A stretch of 49,379 bases of DNA from Flavobacterium sp. UBA6135 (GCF_002428305.1 NZ_DIVJ01000027.1:1-49379), one strand, 5' to 3'. Counted from the first letter of the stretch, positions 33,454 through 42,692 are shown. Notes: generated from the letters alone by a model not told the origin. Numbers and translations: made by a program.

Positions 33454-33834
33454 ATGAAAAAAGTAATAAAAACTACAAAAGCTCCTGCTCCTATCGGCCC
33501 ATACAATCAAGCAATTTTAAATGGTAACATACTTTTCATTTCAGGACAAATTGCCATCAATCCAGAAACTAACGAAATGGTCTTAGATTCAATAGAAAAC
33601 GAAACCAATCAGGTAATGCAAAATTTAAAAGCCATTTTAAATGCAGCAGAAATGACTTTTGAAAATGTTGTCAAAACATCCATTTTTTTAAATGATATGC
33701 ATAACTTTTCATTGGTAAACAGCGTTTACGCAAAATATATTGAGGAGAAAACAGCTCCGGCAAGAGAGACAGTTGCAGTAAGTGCATTACCTAAGTTTGT
33801 CAACGTGGAAATTTCTATGATTGCTGTGAAATAG
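33454..33834 (+). CDS. ridA: RidA/YjgF family enamine/imine deaminase
   Basis: A 126-residue cytosolic protein that hydrolyses reactive 2-aminoacrylate and related enamines made by PLP enzymes. Family motifs are APAPIGPYNQAI near the N-terminus, LFISGQIAINP, and the substrate-binding Arg in APARETVAV followed by VNVEISMIA. The start is ATG 33454, with an upstream in-frame TTG at 33445 being less likely. It follows lptD by 18 nt on the same strand. Confidence 0.94.
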   Translation: MKKVIKTTKAPAPIGPYNQAILNGNILFISGQIAINPETNEMVLDSIENETNQVMQNLKAILNAAEMTFENVVKTSIFLNDMHNFSLVNSVYAKYIEEKTAPARETVAVSALPKFVNVEISMIAVK

Positions 33835-34084
33835 TTGCTAATATTAATTTTTTTATTGAGATTTAAATTAAAATTAATTCGCTTTTTAGTTCTTTCTAAT
33901 AAACAATACTCTGTATTTTCTAAAAAATACACCTTTGTGGATTTGAATAAAGAGCTGTAAGATATTAAAATTTATATATTCATTTATTGAAGTACATTTC
34001 ATCATGAAATCATAAATAAAAATTTTAGAAAAGACGTAAAAGTCGCTGAAAAATTACCTGAAAAATTTTAAAAAAAAAATTAGT

Positions 34085-34846
34085 TTATTGACCGCCAAAT
34101 ATTGGTGTGCCATCTTTTTGTAACACAAATCCTTTCCATGCAATTAACTGATACGCTTCATTAGTCCAACTACCATCTTTGCCTTTTGTTAACACAAATC
34201 CTTCTTTTTCTTTCGGAAAAAAAACTTCAGCGGTTACTAAATCTTTTGAAAAAATAACATAGGCAGGATCACCGTTAACCATAGCTCCATTCTCTAATCG
34301 ATTTAATCTTGGTGTTAACCCACTAACGTTGATGCAACTATCTCTTAATATGGATTTTTTGAAGCCAAAGTCCTCCAAACATTCTGATTCATTACAAATC
34401 ACTTGTTGTAAAACAATGGATTCTGCAAAAGTTAGTAGTGCTTTGTTTTTAAATTTTGCTTGATTGCCGTACATTTCAAGATCACCAAATCCTTCAATCA
34501 ATGAGCCTTCCTGAATTTTAAAAGCTACTTCCCTACTGCTCGAAATTCCTTCTGATAAAAAATCAAAGACACCATAAAAAACGTCACCTTGTATAACACC
34601 TTTAATAGTACCAGTGTTTTTATCTTTTCCTGCCAAGGAATAGTTTAAATAGCCAAATATAGAATCGGTTACTTTTGTTACTCTTAACTTGACGAATGAA
34701 TCAACATCCAACATTTCATAACACGACAAAGTCAATTCTGCTGGGGATACCTCAGGAATTAATACTACAGCAGCTTGTTTTTTTATACTACTTTCACAAC
34801 TGAAAAAGAAAATAAAAAGATATAATAAAGTTGCAATTTTTCTCAT
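34085..34846 (-). CDS. hypothetical lipoprotein (253 aa)
   Basis: A 253-residue lipoprotein with a strongly hydrophobic N-terminus and lipobox FFFSC (Cys17). Mature part: a beta-rich first half (residues about 35-140, with an alternating Gly-containing region such as GTIKGVIQGDVFYGVFDF) and a second half with two cysteines in ICNESECLEDFGF and one in RDSCINV. The C-terminal segment LVTAEVFFPKEKEGFVLTKGKDGSW resembles short conserved pieces of other Bacteroidetes lipoproteins. No named family recognised. It stands alone, with 250 nt of A+T-rich sequence (33835-34084) between it and convergent ridA; a hairpin TGTATTTT/AAAATACA lies at 33912-33931. Confidence 0.8.
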   Translation of the reverse strand: MRKIATLLYLFIFFFSCESSIKKQAAVVLIPEVSPAELTLSCYEMLDVDSFVKLRVTKVTDSIFGYLNYSLAGKDKNTGTIKGVIQGDVFYGVFDFLSEGISSSREVAFKIQEGSLIEGFGDLEMYGNQAKFKNKALLTFAESIVLQQVICNESECLEDFGFKKSILRDSCINVSGLTPRLNRLENGAMVNGDPAYVIFSKDLVTAEVFFPKEKEGFVLTKGKDGSWTNEAYQLIAWKGFVLQKDGTPIFGGQ

Positions 34847-35273
34847 AATTGATGACTATTAAGTTTACAAACTGATTACATTAGAACTTATTGTAATTAA
34901 TTTAAAACCGGATTAAAAAAAGAGGTATGCCTCATTTTCTGTTCAGGAAAATTTGCTGTTTTGGTAGTATAAAAGTAGTTAATTTTAACATATTTACTAC
35001 TAGAGTATCGAATAGTAATTAACAATCTAGTGTTCATTACTTAATTATTAATAAAAGAAACGCCTAAAATAAAAGTGACTACTCTTAAATTATAATTATT
35101 CAAGGTTTAAATATAATGTCTGATAATAACTATCAAATTGACTATTTGTTAAACACATACTTAAAAAATCGTGACAAAAACCTTAAAAATAATTATTATC
35201 AAACCGTTTACCTATATAACATGAAAAATATTACTTTTTTTATTTTTTTTCAACCATTGCTTCGCATTAATTA
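34847..35273. other. 427-nt gene-free A+T-rich region
   Basis: No credible gene was found. It holds one short hairpin with a T tract on the minus strand (34915-34933) and a 53-codon open frame at 35116-35277 that looks like random A+T-rich sequence. No clear promoter pair. Confidence 0.5.
34915..34933 (-). terminator. possible minus-strand terminator
   Basis: On the minus strand, GAGG-CATA-CCTC is followed by seven T. The stem is only 4 bp, so this is weak, but it could end a transcript coming from the TerB-like gene or an unannotated RNA. Confidence 0.35.
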
Positions 35274-35675
35274 CTAATTATGTTGCTCCTTAAAAATACC
35301 AAACAATAAATCAGCTTCCACCATTCGCGTAGGTGATTTTTCCATTTCATGTAAAACGCGTTTGATTGAGAATGGATTTAAACCCAATTTCAAGCCCAAT
35401 TGATACAGAAATTCATGTTCTCTATCGTGGTGATGATTGTCACAATGTGAAAGTAACGCCAAACGATAAAAATGTTCAATGCGTTTAAATTCTGATTTAA
35501 ATACCAAAAGTTCATTCGGAATTTTAAACAATTCATCAAAATCAGTATCTCGAACTTTCAAATCATCGGCTACCATTTTGATAAATTCGTATTCTCTTTC
35601 GTGTAATTTACCATCAACTTTTGACAGTTCAATCATATCGCCAATTAAACTTAATTTTTCTTTATAGGTAATCAT
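35274..35675 (-). CDS. TerB-like protein
   Basis: A 133-residue helical protein with the TerB-like pattern: an N-terminal ELSKVDGKLHEREYEFIKMVADDL and a second similar half CDNHHHDREHEFLYQLGLKLGL, each with acidic residues suited to metal binding. TerB was named in tellurite resistance operons, but no other ter gene is near, so a tellurite role is not supported. Homologues in Flavobacteria have been misnamed excinuclease subunit B; there is no helicase motif. Divergent from the esterase gene with a 49-nt gap. Confidence 0.8.
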   Translation of the reverse strand: MITYKEKLSLIGDMIELSKVDGKLHEREYEFIKMVADDLKVRDTDFDELFKIPNELLVFKSEFKRIEHFYRLALLSHCDNHHHDREHEFLYQLGLKLGLNPFSIKRVLHEMEKSPTRMVEADLLFGIFKEQHN

Positions 35676-35724
35676 AAAACCTTATTTTTGGCTAATTTAG
35701 TTTTTTCAAATAATTTTTCAAACA

Positions 35725-36522
35725 ATGAAAGTAATTTTCTCCCTAATTATCGTTTTTGTACTACTCGTTCTATTCAGTCAAAAGGTGTTTGGACAAAAAC
35801 GCTATACTACTTTTGATATTGAAGCTCCACAACTAAAAGTAACTAAAAAAATATGGGTATATCTTCCGTTGGGTTATGAAAAATCAAGTGAAAGTTATCC
35901 GGTAATTTACATGCATGATGCCCAGAATTTATTTGATGCCAAAACTTCGTATGCCGGTGAATGGAAAGTTGATGAAACTTTAGATAGTTTAAAATTAAAG
36001 GTCATTGTGATTGGTATCGAACATGGAAATGACAAACGACTGGATGAACTAACGCCTTTCAAACATGAAGAATACAGCGGTGGAAATGCTGATGCTTATT
36101 TAGATTTTATTGTTTCAACCTTAAAACCACAAGTAGATTTAAAATATAGAACCAAAACGAAAGCCAAACACACCACAATTTTTGGTAGTTCTTTGGGTGG
36201 TTTGGTTTCGTTTTATGCCGTTTTAAAATATCCGAAAGTATTTGGCAATGCAGGTGTCTTTTCCCCTTCTTTTTGGTTTACAAAAGATATTTTTGACTAC
36301 GCAAAGAAGGCTAAAAAATCGAAGGCCAAACTTTATTTTCTATGTGGTGATAGTGAAAGCGAAGACATGGTTTCTGACATGGAACGAATGACTAAGATAC
36401 TATCTGAAAACCGTTCTGATTGCAAACATTTAACAAAGGAAGTAATTATAAAAGAGGGACGACATAACGAAAAAATGTGGAGCCAACAATTTGGTGAAGC
36501 TGTTTTGTGGCTATTGAAATAG
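35725..36522 (+). CDS. exported alpha/beta-hydrolase, esterase D family
   Basis: A 265-residue protein with a signal peptide (about 1-23, ending KVFGQ). The fold follows putative esterases of the Fes/EstD type: VYLPLGY, YPVIYMHDAQNLFD, then the nucleophile elbow GSSLGG (S156) and the catalytic His in KEGRHNEKMW (about 247). The acid is probably D209 in LCGDSES. Members cut siderophore esters, S-formylglutathione or short acyl esters; periplasmic location argues against the formylglutathione role. Substrate unknown. It is followed by a repeat-filled gap of 153 nt. Confidence 0.87.
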   Translation: MKVIFSLIIVFVLLVLFSQKVFGQKRYTTFDIEAPQLKVTKKIWVYLPLGYEKSSESYPVIYMHDAQNLFDAKTSYAGEWKVDETLDSLKLKVIVIGIEHGNDKRLDELTPFKHEEYSGGNADAYLDFIVSTLKPQVDLKYRTKTKAKHTTIFGSSLGGLVSFYAVLKYPKVFGNAGVFSPSFWFTKDIFDYAKKAKKSKAKLYFLCGDSESEDMVSDMERMTKILSENRSDCKHLTKEVIIKEGRHNEKMWSQQFGEAVLWLLK

Positions 36523-36529
36523 TTAGAAA

Positions 36530-36571
36530 GTTACATGTTGCAGGTTACGAGTTGCGGGTCACTTGATGCGG
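36530..36571 (+). repeat. three imperfect 14-bp tandem repeats
   Basis: Units GTTACATGTTGCAG (36530-36543), GTTACGAGTTGCGG (36544-36557) and GTCACTTGATGCGG (36558-36571), in the gap after the esterase gene. Confidence 0.75.
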
Positions 36572-36589
36572 GTTTTCTGTGAATATGTG

Positions 36590-36618
36590 TTTGAAATACT
36601 TTTAACTTCGTACATTTA
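36590..36618 (+). promoter_or_regulatory. possible promoter of the DUF1456 gene
   Basis: TTTG at 36590-36593 and TACATTTA at 36611-36618 (one mismatch to TAnnTTTG) with a 17-nt spacer, placed between two tandem-repeat blocks. Confidence 0.4.
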
Positions 36619-36632
36619 CAAAAAATTTAAAA

Positions 36633-36664
36633 AACTCAGTAACTCAGTAACTCAGTAACTCAGC
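36633..36664 (+). repeat. four tandem copies of an 8-bp unit (AACTCAGT)
   Basis: Copies at 36633, 36641, 36649 and 36657; the last ends in C instead of T. The array stops 11 nt before the DUF1456 start codon, so it lies in the likely 5' leader. Copy number could vary between strains. Confidence 0.9.
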
Positions 36665-36675
36665 ACCTCAAAAAT

Positions 36676-37134
36676 ATGAACAACAACGATATCTTCAAAA
36701 AACTACGTGTCGCCTTACAATTGCGTGACGACCAAATCGTAGAAATCATGCAATTAGTAGATTTCAGAATTTCAAAAGCAGAATTAGGAGCGTTCTTTCG
36801 CAATGAAGACCATCCCAATTTTATGGAATGTGGTGATCAGGTTTTGCGTAATTTTTTAAACGGATTAGTCATTCATTTACGTGGCACAAAAGAAAACCCA
36901 AAAAATCCAATTGATGTCATTAAAAGTCATAAAGCTGATGGTGGTGAGAGAACAGAAAATAAAGAAAAGAAGCAAGAAGATAAAAAACCGTTTGTAAAAT
37001 CAAATACAGGTCAAAAACCGGCATTCAAGAAAAAACCTGCTTCCAATCCGAAATCTCGGGAGAAAAAACCGGAGAAGAAAATAGAGATTGTTGAGAAAGT
37101 GAAATTTAACAACGGTAAACCAAAAAAGAAATAA
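36676..37134 (+). CDS. DUF1456 family protein
   Basis: A 152-residue cytosolic protein. Residues 1-70 form the DUF1456 helical unit (NNNDIFKKLRVALQLRDDQIVEIMQLVDFRISKAELGAFFRNEDHPNF), which normally occurs twice; here only one clear copy is followed by a partial helix (RNFLNGLVIHLRG). Residues 85-152 are a disordered Lys/Pro/Glu-rich tail ending in KKK, suitable for nucleic-acid or acidic-surface binding. Function unknown. The 5' leader holds a tandem 8-bp repeat, and a bidirectional terminator separates it from convergent sucC. Confidence 0.88.
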   Translation: MNNNDIFKKLRVALQLRDDQIVEIMQLVDFRISKAELGAFFRNEDHPNFMECGDQVLRNFLNGLVIHLRGTKENPKNPIDVIKSHKADGGERTENKEKKQEDKKPFVKSNTGQKPAFKKKPASNPKSREKKPEKKIEIVEKVKFNNGKPKKK

Positions 37135-37144
37135 ATATCCTTAA

Positions 37145-37178
37145 TAAAAAAATCCTGAGCATTCACTCAGGATTTTTT
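37145..37178. terminator. bidirectional terminator between DUF1456 and sucC
   Basis: Stem AATCCTGAG (37151-37159) / CTCAGGATT (37166-37174) with a 6-nt loop, flanked by an A run before and a T run after, so it can serve both converging genes. Confidence 0.9.
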
Positions 37179-37202
37179 ATATCATCTATTGATTCTGTTA
37201 AT

Positions 37203-38399
37203 TTATTTAGATAAAGCCGCTTTCACTTGATCTGCTGCTTCTTGAAACTGAACTGCTGATAAAATTGGCATTCCCGAATTGTCAATCAATTCTTTTGCAA
37301 TTTCAGCGTTTGTTCCTTGTAAACGAACAATGATTGGCACTTTAATAGCGTCGCCCATGTTTTTATAAGCATCAACTACACCTTGAGCCACACGGTCACA
37401 ACGAACAATTCCACCAAAAATATTGATTAAAATAGCCTCAACGTTTGGATCTTTTAAGATGATTCTAAAAGCAGTTTCCACACGTTTTGCATCAGCTGTT
37501 CCACCTACGTCAAGGAAGTTTGCCGGCTCATAACCTGCATATTTAATTAAGTCCATTGTAGCCATTGCTAATCCGGCACCATTAACCATACAACCTACAG
37601 TTCCGTCAAGGTCAACATAATTTAAACCTACTTCTTTTGCTTCTACTTCAATTGGATTTTCTTCACGAACATCACGCATATCAGCAATTTTAGCTTGTCT
37701 GTAAAGTGCATTGTCATCAATGTTTACTTTAGCATCAACAGCCATGATTTTATTATCTGAAGTTTTCAAAACCGGATTGATTTCAAACATCGAAGCATCT
37801 GAACCAATGTAAGCGTTGTATAAACTATCAACAAATTTCACCATTTCTTTAAAAGCAGTTCCCGAAAGACCAAAATTAAAAGCAATTCTTCTTGCTTGAA
37901 ATCCTTGTAAACCAACAGTTGGATCAATTTCTTCAGTAAAAATTAAATGTGGTGTGTGTTCTGCAACTTCCTCAATATCCATTCCACCTTCTGTAGAATA
38001 CATAATCATATTTCTACCCGTTGCACGATTTAATAAAACGGACATATAAAATTCTGAAGTTTCACTTTCTCCTGGATAATAGACATCTTCAGCAATTAAA
38101 ACTTTGTGAACTTTTTTCCCTTCAGCAGAAGTTTGTGGCGTAATCAATTGCATCCCAATAATTTGCTCTGCAATTTCCTCCACTTGTTGCAAGTTTTTAG
38201 CCAACTTCACGCCACCACCTTTTCCACGTCCACCAGCGTGAACTTGAGCTTTAATTACGTGCCATCCTGTTCCGGTTTCTGCTGTTAATTGTTTTGCTGC
38301 AGCTACTGCTTCAACTGGACTGTTTGCTACAATTCCTCTCTGAATTCGTACGCCATAACTGGCCAAAATCTCTTTTCCTTGGTATTCGTGTATGTTCAT
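37203..38399 (-). CDS. sucC: succinyl-CoA synthetase beta subunit (ADP-forming)
   Basis: A 398-residue ATP-grasp enzyme subunit of the TCA cycle that joins succinate, CoA and ATP/GTP. The N-terminus MNIHEYQGKEILASYGV is the classical SucC start, so ATG 38399 is used instead of an in-frame codon at 38444. The ATP-grasp region holds VIKAQVHAGGRGKGGGV (about 44-60), and the C-terminal CoA-ligase-like domain has the NIFGGIVRCD loop. sucD is not adjacent; the two subunits are often unlinked in Flavobacteria. Confidence 0.96.
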   Translation of the reverse strand: MNIHEYQGKEILASYGVRIQRGIVANSPVEAVAAAKQLTAETGTGWHVIKAQVHAGGRGKGGGVKLAKNLQQVEEIAEQIIGMQLITPQTSAEGKKVHKVLIAEDVYYPGESETSEFYMSVLLNRATGRNMIMYSTEGGMDIEEVAEHTPHLIFTEEIDPTVGLQGFQARRIAFNFGLSGTAFKEMVKFVDSLYNAYIGSDASMFEINPVLKTSDNKIMAVDAKVNIDDNALYRQAKIADMRDVREENPIEVEAKEVGLNYVDLDGTVGCMVNGAGLAMATMDLIKYAGYEPANFLDVGGTADAKRVETAFRIILKDPNVEAILINIFGGIVRCDRVAQGVVDAYKNMGDAIKVPIIVRLQGTNAEIAKELIDNSGMPILSAVQFQEAADQVKAALSK

Positions 38400-38605
38400 A
38401 ATGAAATGCGTTTGTCTGTTTAAAAAGTGCCACAAAAATAGCAAACTAATTTATAATTGACTAACCTTTTTTTATTAATTGTTGCAAATAGTAAGATGAA
38501 AAGGAATACTATTCTATTTAACGAACTTAACAAATATAACAGTTGAATCTGGAAAAGTTACATTAATAACATTTTGTTATTATTTGTTATTTATCACGTA
38601 ATGAT

Positions 38606-38636
38606 TTTGTAAACTCTTGCAGTCAGACTACATTTG
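38606..38636 (+). promoter_or_regulatory. promoter of lysA (TTTG-N19-TACATTTG)
   Basis: TTTG at 38606-38609 and TACATTTG at 38629-38636 with a 19-nt spacer: an exact Bacteroidetes promoter. Transcription would start near 38642, leaving a very short leader to ATG 38652. This also shows that the upstream TTG codon at 38634 cannot be the start. Confidence 0.85.
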
Positions 38637-38651
38637 CAAAAAAGAAAAAGT

Positions 38652-39875
38652 ATGAATGCAAAAGATTTGCTCAATTTAACAGAAGAATTTGGAAGTCCAT
38701 TATATGTTTATGACGCAGAAAAGATTCAATCACAATATAATCGATTAACCAGTTCGTTTTCTAAAGTTAATCGACTACGAATAAATTATGCTGTAAAAGC
38801 ATTATCAAACATTTCTATTTTGAAATTGTTCCATTCAATGGGTTCGGGATTAGATACGGTTTCCTATCAGGAAGTTCAACTTGGTTTAGCCGCAGGATTT
38901 GAACCGGAAAGAATAATCTTCACACCTAACGGAGTATCGTTGGAAGAAATTGAATTGGTTGCCGCTTTAGGAGTTCAAATCAATATTGACAATCTTTCTA
39001 TTTTAGAACAATTTGGAACCAAACATCCACATGTTCCGGTTTGTATTCGAATCAACCCTCATGTTATGGCTGGTGGTAATACTAATATTTCTGTAGGACA
39101 CATTGATAGCAAATTTGGTATTTCGATTCATCAATTACCACATTTGCTTCGAATTGTTGAAAACACCAATATGCATATCAACGGAATTCACATGCATACC
39201 GGTTCAGATATTTTAGACATTGAAGTATTTCTATATGCTGCTGAAATTTTGTTTGATACCGCCAGACATTTTAAAGCATTAGATTTCATTGATTTTGGAA
39301 GCGGCTTCAAAGTGCCTTATAAAAAAGATGACATTGAAACGAATGTGGAGGAATTAGGAAAAAAATTATCAAAACGCTTCAATAAATTCGAAGAAGAATA
39401 CGGTCGTCCGCTAACTTTAGCTTTTGAACCGGGTAAATTTTTAGTGAGTGAAGCCGGATATTTTTTAGCCAAAGTAAATGTGGTTAAACAAACCACTTCT
39501 ACAGTATTTGCTGGTGTTGATAGTGGATTTAATCATTTAATCCGACCGATGTTGTATGGTTCTTATCATCAAATTGAAAACATTTCAAACACCAAAGGCA
39601 AAGAACGTTTTTATTCCGTTGTTGGATATATTTGTGAAACAGACACTTTTGCCAATAACCGAAGAATCAACGAAATTACTGAAGGAGATATTTTGTGTTT
39701 TAGAAATGCAGGAGCTTATTGTTTTTCGATGGCATCCAATTATAACTCCCGCTTCAAACCTGCAGAAGTACTTTGGTTTGAAGGTAAAGGACATTTAATT
39801 CGTGAAAGAGAAACTATGGAAGACATTTTACGTGGACAAGTAGTTTTTGAATTTGAAAAGAGTTTGGCCATTTAA
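38652..39875 (+). CDS. lysA: diaminopimelate decarboxylase
   Basis: A 407-residue PLP enzyme (fold type III, alanine-racemase barrel) that makes L-lysine from meso-diaminopimelate. The PLP lysine is K49 in INYAVKALSN. HMHTGSD near 180 is the HIGS-type substrate His motif, DFGSGF the glycine loop for the phosphate, and AFEPGKFLV and the CETDTFANN Cys-Glu motif come from the partner subunit site. ATG 38652 is chosen because a perfect promoter ends just before it. Single gene with its own promoter and terminator. Confidence 0.96.
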   Translation: MNAKDLLNLTEEFGSPLYVYDAEKIQSQYNRLTSSFSKVNRLRINYAVKALSNISILKLFHSMGSGLDTVSYQEVQLGLAAGFEPERIIFTPNGVSLEEIELVAALGVQINIDNLSILEQFGTKHPHVPVCIRINPHVMAGGNTNISVGHIDSKFGISIHQLPHLLRIVENTNMHINGIHMHTGSDILDIEVFLYAAEILFDTARHFKALDFIDFGSGFKVPYKKDDIETNVEELGKKLSKRFNKFEEEYGRPLTLAFEPGKFLVSEAGYFLAKVNVVKQTTSTVFAGVDSGFNHLIRPMLYGSYHQIENISNTKGKERFYSVVGYICETDTFANNRRINEITEGDILCFRNAGAYCFSMASNYNSRFKPAEVLWFEGKGHLIRERETMEDILRGQVVFEFEKSLAI

Positions 39876-39897
39876 TAGTTTATATATTTTCAAAATT

Positions 39898-39925
39898 AAA
39901 AGTCGGATCTATTCCGGCTTTTTTT
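39898..39925 (+). terminator. terminator of lysA
   Basis: Stem AAAAGTCGGA (39898-39907) / TCCGGCTTTT (39913-39922) with one G-T pair and a 5-nt loop, followed by a T run. Confidence 0.88.
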
Positions 39926-40005
39926 ATGTATTAAATTTTAGTTAGGAAATTTAAAGTTTATAAATTCTTCATCTGCTTTAGTTATATTTGAAAAAATTTT
40001 ACCCC

Positions 40006-41421
40006 ATGAATAGAAGAAAGTTTTTTAGAAACGGAGCACTTTTCACCGTAGGATCAACATTAATCAATCCATTTTCAAGTGTTGCTCAACCACTAGATAT
40101 TCCTGTAAAAAAAGGAAAAAAAGCTAAAAATATTATTTTCTTAGTTAGTGACGGAATGAGTTCCGGAACTTTAAACATGGCCGATATTTATTTAGACAGA
40201 AAAACCGGAAAAGGTTCTAATTGGTTGAATCTCTATCGTGAAAATAAAGTAACTCGTGCTCTGATGGATATGGCTTCGGCATCTTCAATTGTAACCGATT
40301 CAGCAGCTGCCAGTTCTTCGTGGGGTGGAGGTTTTCGAGTAAAAAATGGAGCGTTAAACATTGGCATAAACGGTGAAGAACATTTACCAATTTGGCAAAA
40401 ATTCAAAAAAGTCGGAAAAATGGCAGGTTGTGTGACAACAGTTCCAATCACACATGCTACTCCTGCAGGATTTTGTGTCAACAGCAAAAGCAGAAACAGT
40501 CAAGCCGATATTGCTGAAGGTTATTTAGAAATTAAATTTGATATCATGATGGGCGGTGGTCAACAATATTTTGACGCCAATTCCAGAAAAGATAAAAAAG
40601 ACATGTATGCTGCTTTTCAAAAAGCGGGCTATCAAGTGGCAAAAACAAGAAGTGAAATGCTTGCTGCGTCAGATGATAAACCTATTTTAGGAGTATTTTT
40701 TGATGATGGCCTTCCCTATTCTATTGACCGCGAAAACATCAAAGACTTAGGAAATTCAGTACCTACTTTGGCAGAAATGACTCAGAAAGCAATTAATAGA
40801 ATGAAAAACCACAAAAACGGTTTTGTATTGCAAGTGGAAGCCGGAAAAGTAGATTGGGCGGCTCATGCCAATGATATTGCCGGTTTGTTATACGACCAAG
40901 TGGCATTTGATGAAGCTATTAAAGTGGCGATGGATTTTGCTGAAAAGAATGAAGAAACCTTAGTAATTATTACAACAGATCACGGAAATGCAAATCCGGG
41001 ATTGATTTACGGAAAAAATGTGAATGATAATTTTGATAGTGTTCAAAAATTCAAACATACCAACGATTGGATTCTACATGGTTTAACTCCTGAGTCAACA
41101 CTTTCACAAGTGAAAGAACGCATTGAGTTTGCCAATAACTTCGTTCCAAATGATGATGAAGCTCAAACTATTTTAAACTATTATAAAGGTTTAGTTAAAG
41201 GTGATGATGGATTATATAATTACAAAAAATTACCTTTTGACTATTTTGCACAAGTTCAAAAATCAAGAACTTCTGTGGGTTGGATAAGTAGTGATCATTC
41301 TGCAGATTATACTGAATTAGCTATGTTTGGACCGGGAAGTCAAGAATTAAAACCTTTTATCAAAAATACCGATTTGCATTATTTTATGCTGAAAGCTGCC
41401 GAGGTTGAAAATAAATTTTAA
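40006..41421 (+). CDS. alkaline phosphatase (PhoA family) with twin-arginine-like signal
   Basis: A 471-residue exported phosphomonoesterase. The N-terminus MNRRKFFRNGALFTVG has an RRKFF twin-arginine motif before a weak hydrophobic stretch, which suggests export through Tat in a folded state. The metal site is visible: SDGMSSG, the nucleophile Ser in VTDSAAASSS, TTDHGN and the late SSDHSADYTE. Residues 285-295 (VEAGKVDWAAH) are also family-typical. A TATATTTG box at 39983-39990 lies 15 nt before the ATG, without a good -33 box. An upstream in-frame TTG at 39988 falls in that box, so ATG 40006 is preferred. It meets the flippase gene tail to tail; both TAA stops share a TTAA. Confidence 0.92.
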   Translation: MNRRKFFRNGALFTVGSTLINPFSSVAQPLDIPVKKGKKAKNIIFLVSDGMSSGTLNMADIYLDRKTGKGSNWLNLYRENKVTRALMDMASASSIVTDSAAASSSWGGGFRVKNGALNIGINGEEHLPIWQKFKKVGKMAGCVTTVPITHATPAGFCVNSKSRNSQADIAEGYLEIKFDIMMGGGQQYFDANSRKDKKDMYAAFQKAGYQVAKTRSEMLAASDDKPILGVFFDDGLPYSIDRENIKDLGNSVPTLAEMTQKAINRMKNHKNGFVLQVEAGKVDWAAHANDIAGLLYDQVAFDEAIKVAMDFAEKNEETLVIITTDHGNANPGLIYGKNVNDNFDSVQKFKHTNDWILHGLTPESTLSQVKERIEFANNFVPNDDEAQTILNYYKGLVKGDDGLYNYKKLPFDYFAQVQKSRTSVGWISSDHSADYTELAMFGPGSQELKPFIKNTDLHYFMLKAAEVENKF

Positions 41422-42692
41422 ACCAATGATTTTCTAAAATAAACCAACAATACAAGAAAATATAACGCATAAGTTAAAGAATGAGCCATCACAATGCCTT
41501 CAATTCCAAACTTTGGAATAAGGATATAACTTGATGACAATAGTAATCCAAACGATAAACTTTCAGTAATCAAATAGGCTTTGGTTAATTTTTTAGCAAA
41601 AAATTCGTAACCTAAAATTACGGATGCTGCCTTGAATAGATCTCCAAGTAATTGCCAAATAAACAAGTCAGATATGGGCAAAAATTCGTCTGTAAAAAGT
41701 AATTTTATAATAAAAAAACGCAAAAAATAAATTACAACCAAAACCATGACAAAAACTGGAAATATAGTTTTGTAATACTTTTGAAAAACAGATTTGGTTT
41801 GATCTATTGAAACCGCTTCAGATAATTTTGGTAAAAAATAAACGGTGAGTAATGTTGATAAAAACATAAAATAATAAGTCGCAATTCTACTCATCGCTTC
41901 CCAATAACCGGCTTCTGACAATCCAATCGAATCAATGATATAGTTTCGAAGAACTAAAAACACTAGCGGACTCACAATTGCTGTAAAAAGAGCCATTACT
42001 GTAAACGAATACAAATGGTTCAAATTATTCCAATTAAAAAATTGAAATTTAATTAGTTGCAGTAATTTTATTTCTTTGTTTAGAAAATACAAGGTAACCC
42101 CAAACAATAGTGCCGGAGTTATAATAATAGCTAACAAAGCTCCTAAAGTGTATAATTTTGTCACCAAAAAAACGGTAAAAAACAAACCCAGTAAATTACC
42201 AATAATGGTAGTATAGATTACTTTTTGATATTTTCCTAAACCGTTTAAAACGGAGATTAAAAAAATAGAAATAGAATGAAAGGGTAAAGTAATGGCAAAA
42301 ACCGTTATTGCTATACTATAAATACTGCCGGATTCAAACAAAAGCGATGTGATTAAATCTACTCCAAAAAACAACAACAAACTCAATAAAAAAGCCAATC
42401 CAATTAAAACAATCAAAGCGGTTGAAATAAAGGAAGCTAATTTATCTTTATCATCTTTATTTGAAGCAACATATCGAATAATTCCATTCTGAAAACCAAG
42501 TGTTGCAAAACTTTCAAAAAGCGAAACAAAATTTCGCATATTACCCACAAGAGCCAATCCGCTTGGACCGACAAAAACAGCCAATACTTTTGAAGTAATG
42601 AGTCCGATTCCAATCTTTAACAAAACACTAAAACTATTTAAAGAAGAAACTTTAAATAATTGCGATTGCCTTATTTGATTGAATAGTGACAA
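41418..42692 (-). CDS. Wzx-like polysaccharide flippase (MATE/MOP superfamily)
   Basis: A 424-residue polytopic membrane protein with about 12 hydrophobic segments spread along its length, typical of O-antigen/lipid-linked oligosaccharide flippases of the MOP superfamily. The N-terminal region LFKVSSLNSFSVLLKIGIGLITSKVLAVFVGPSGLALVGNM is characteristic. The start codon is TTG directly after the DegT stop (no base between), since an in-frame stop precedes it and no ATG is near. Last gene of a three-gene cassette with an aminotransferase and an acyltransferase, so it probably moves a glycan carrying an acylated amino sugar. Confidence 0.88.
   Translation of the reverse strand: MSLFNQIRQSQLFKVSSLNSFSVLLKIGIGLITSKVLAVFVGPSGLALVGNMRNFVSLFESFATLGFQNGIIRYVASNKDDKDKLASFISTALIVLIGLAFLLSLLLFFGVDLITSLLFESGSIYSIAITVFAITLPFHSISIFLISVLNGLGKYQKVIYTTIIGNLLGLFFTVFLVTKLYTLGALLAIIITPALLFGVTLYFLNKEIKLLQLIKFQFFNWNNLNHLYSFTVMALFTAIVSPLVFLVLRNYIIDSIGLSEAGYWEAMSRIATYYFMFLSTLLTVYFLPKLSEAVSIDQTKSVFQKYYKTIFPVFVMVLVVIYFLRFFIIKLLFTDEFLPISDLFIWQLLGDLFKAASVILGYEFFAKKLTKAYLITESLSFGLLLSSSYILIPKFGIEGIVMAHSLTYALYFLVLLVYFRKSLV

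Noticed and set aside
35116..35277. 53-codon plus-strand frame overlapping the end of the TerB-like gene
   Set aside because: Composition is Asn/Tyr/Lys/Phe-rich as expected by chance in A+T-rich DNA; it overlaps a real gene end and shows no promoter.
35274..35675. Tellurite resistance locus
   Set aside because: Only a TerB-like protein is present; none of the other ter genes is near.
36530..36664. CRISPR-like array
   Set aside because: Units are 8 and 14 bp, adjacent and without spacers, and no cas gene is present.
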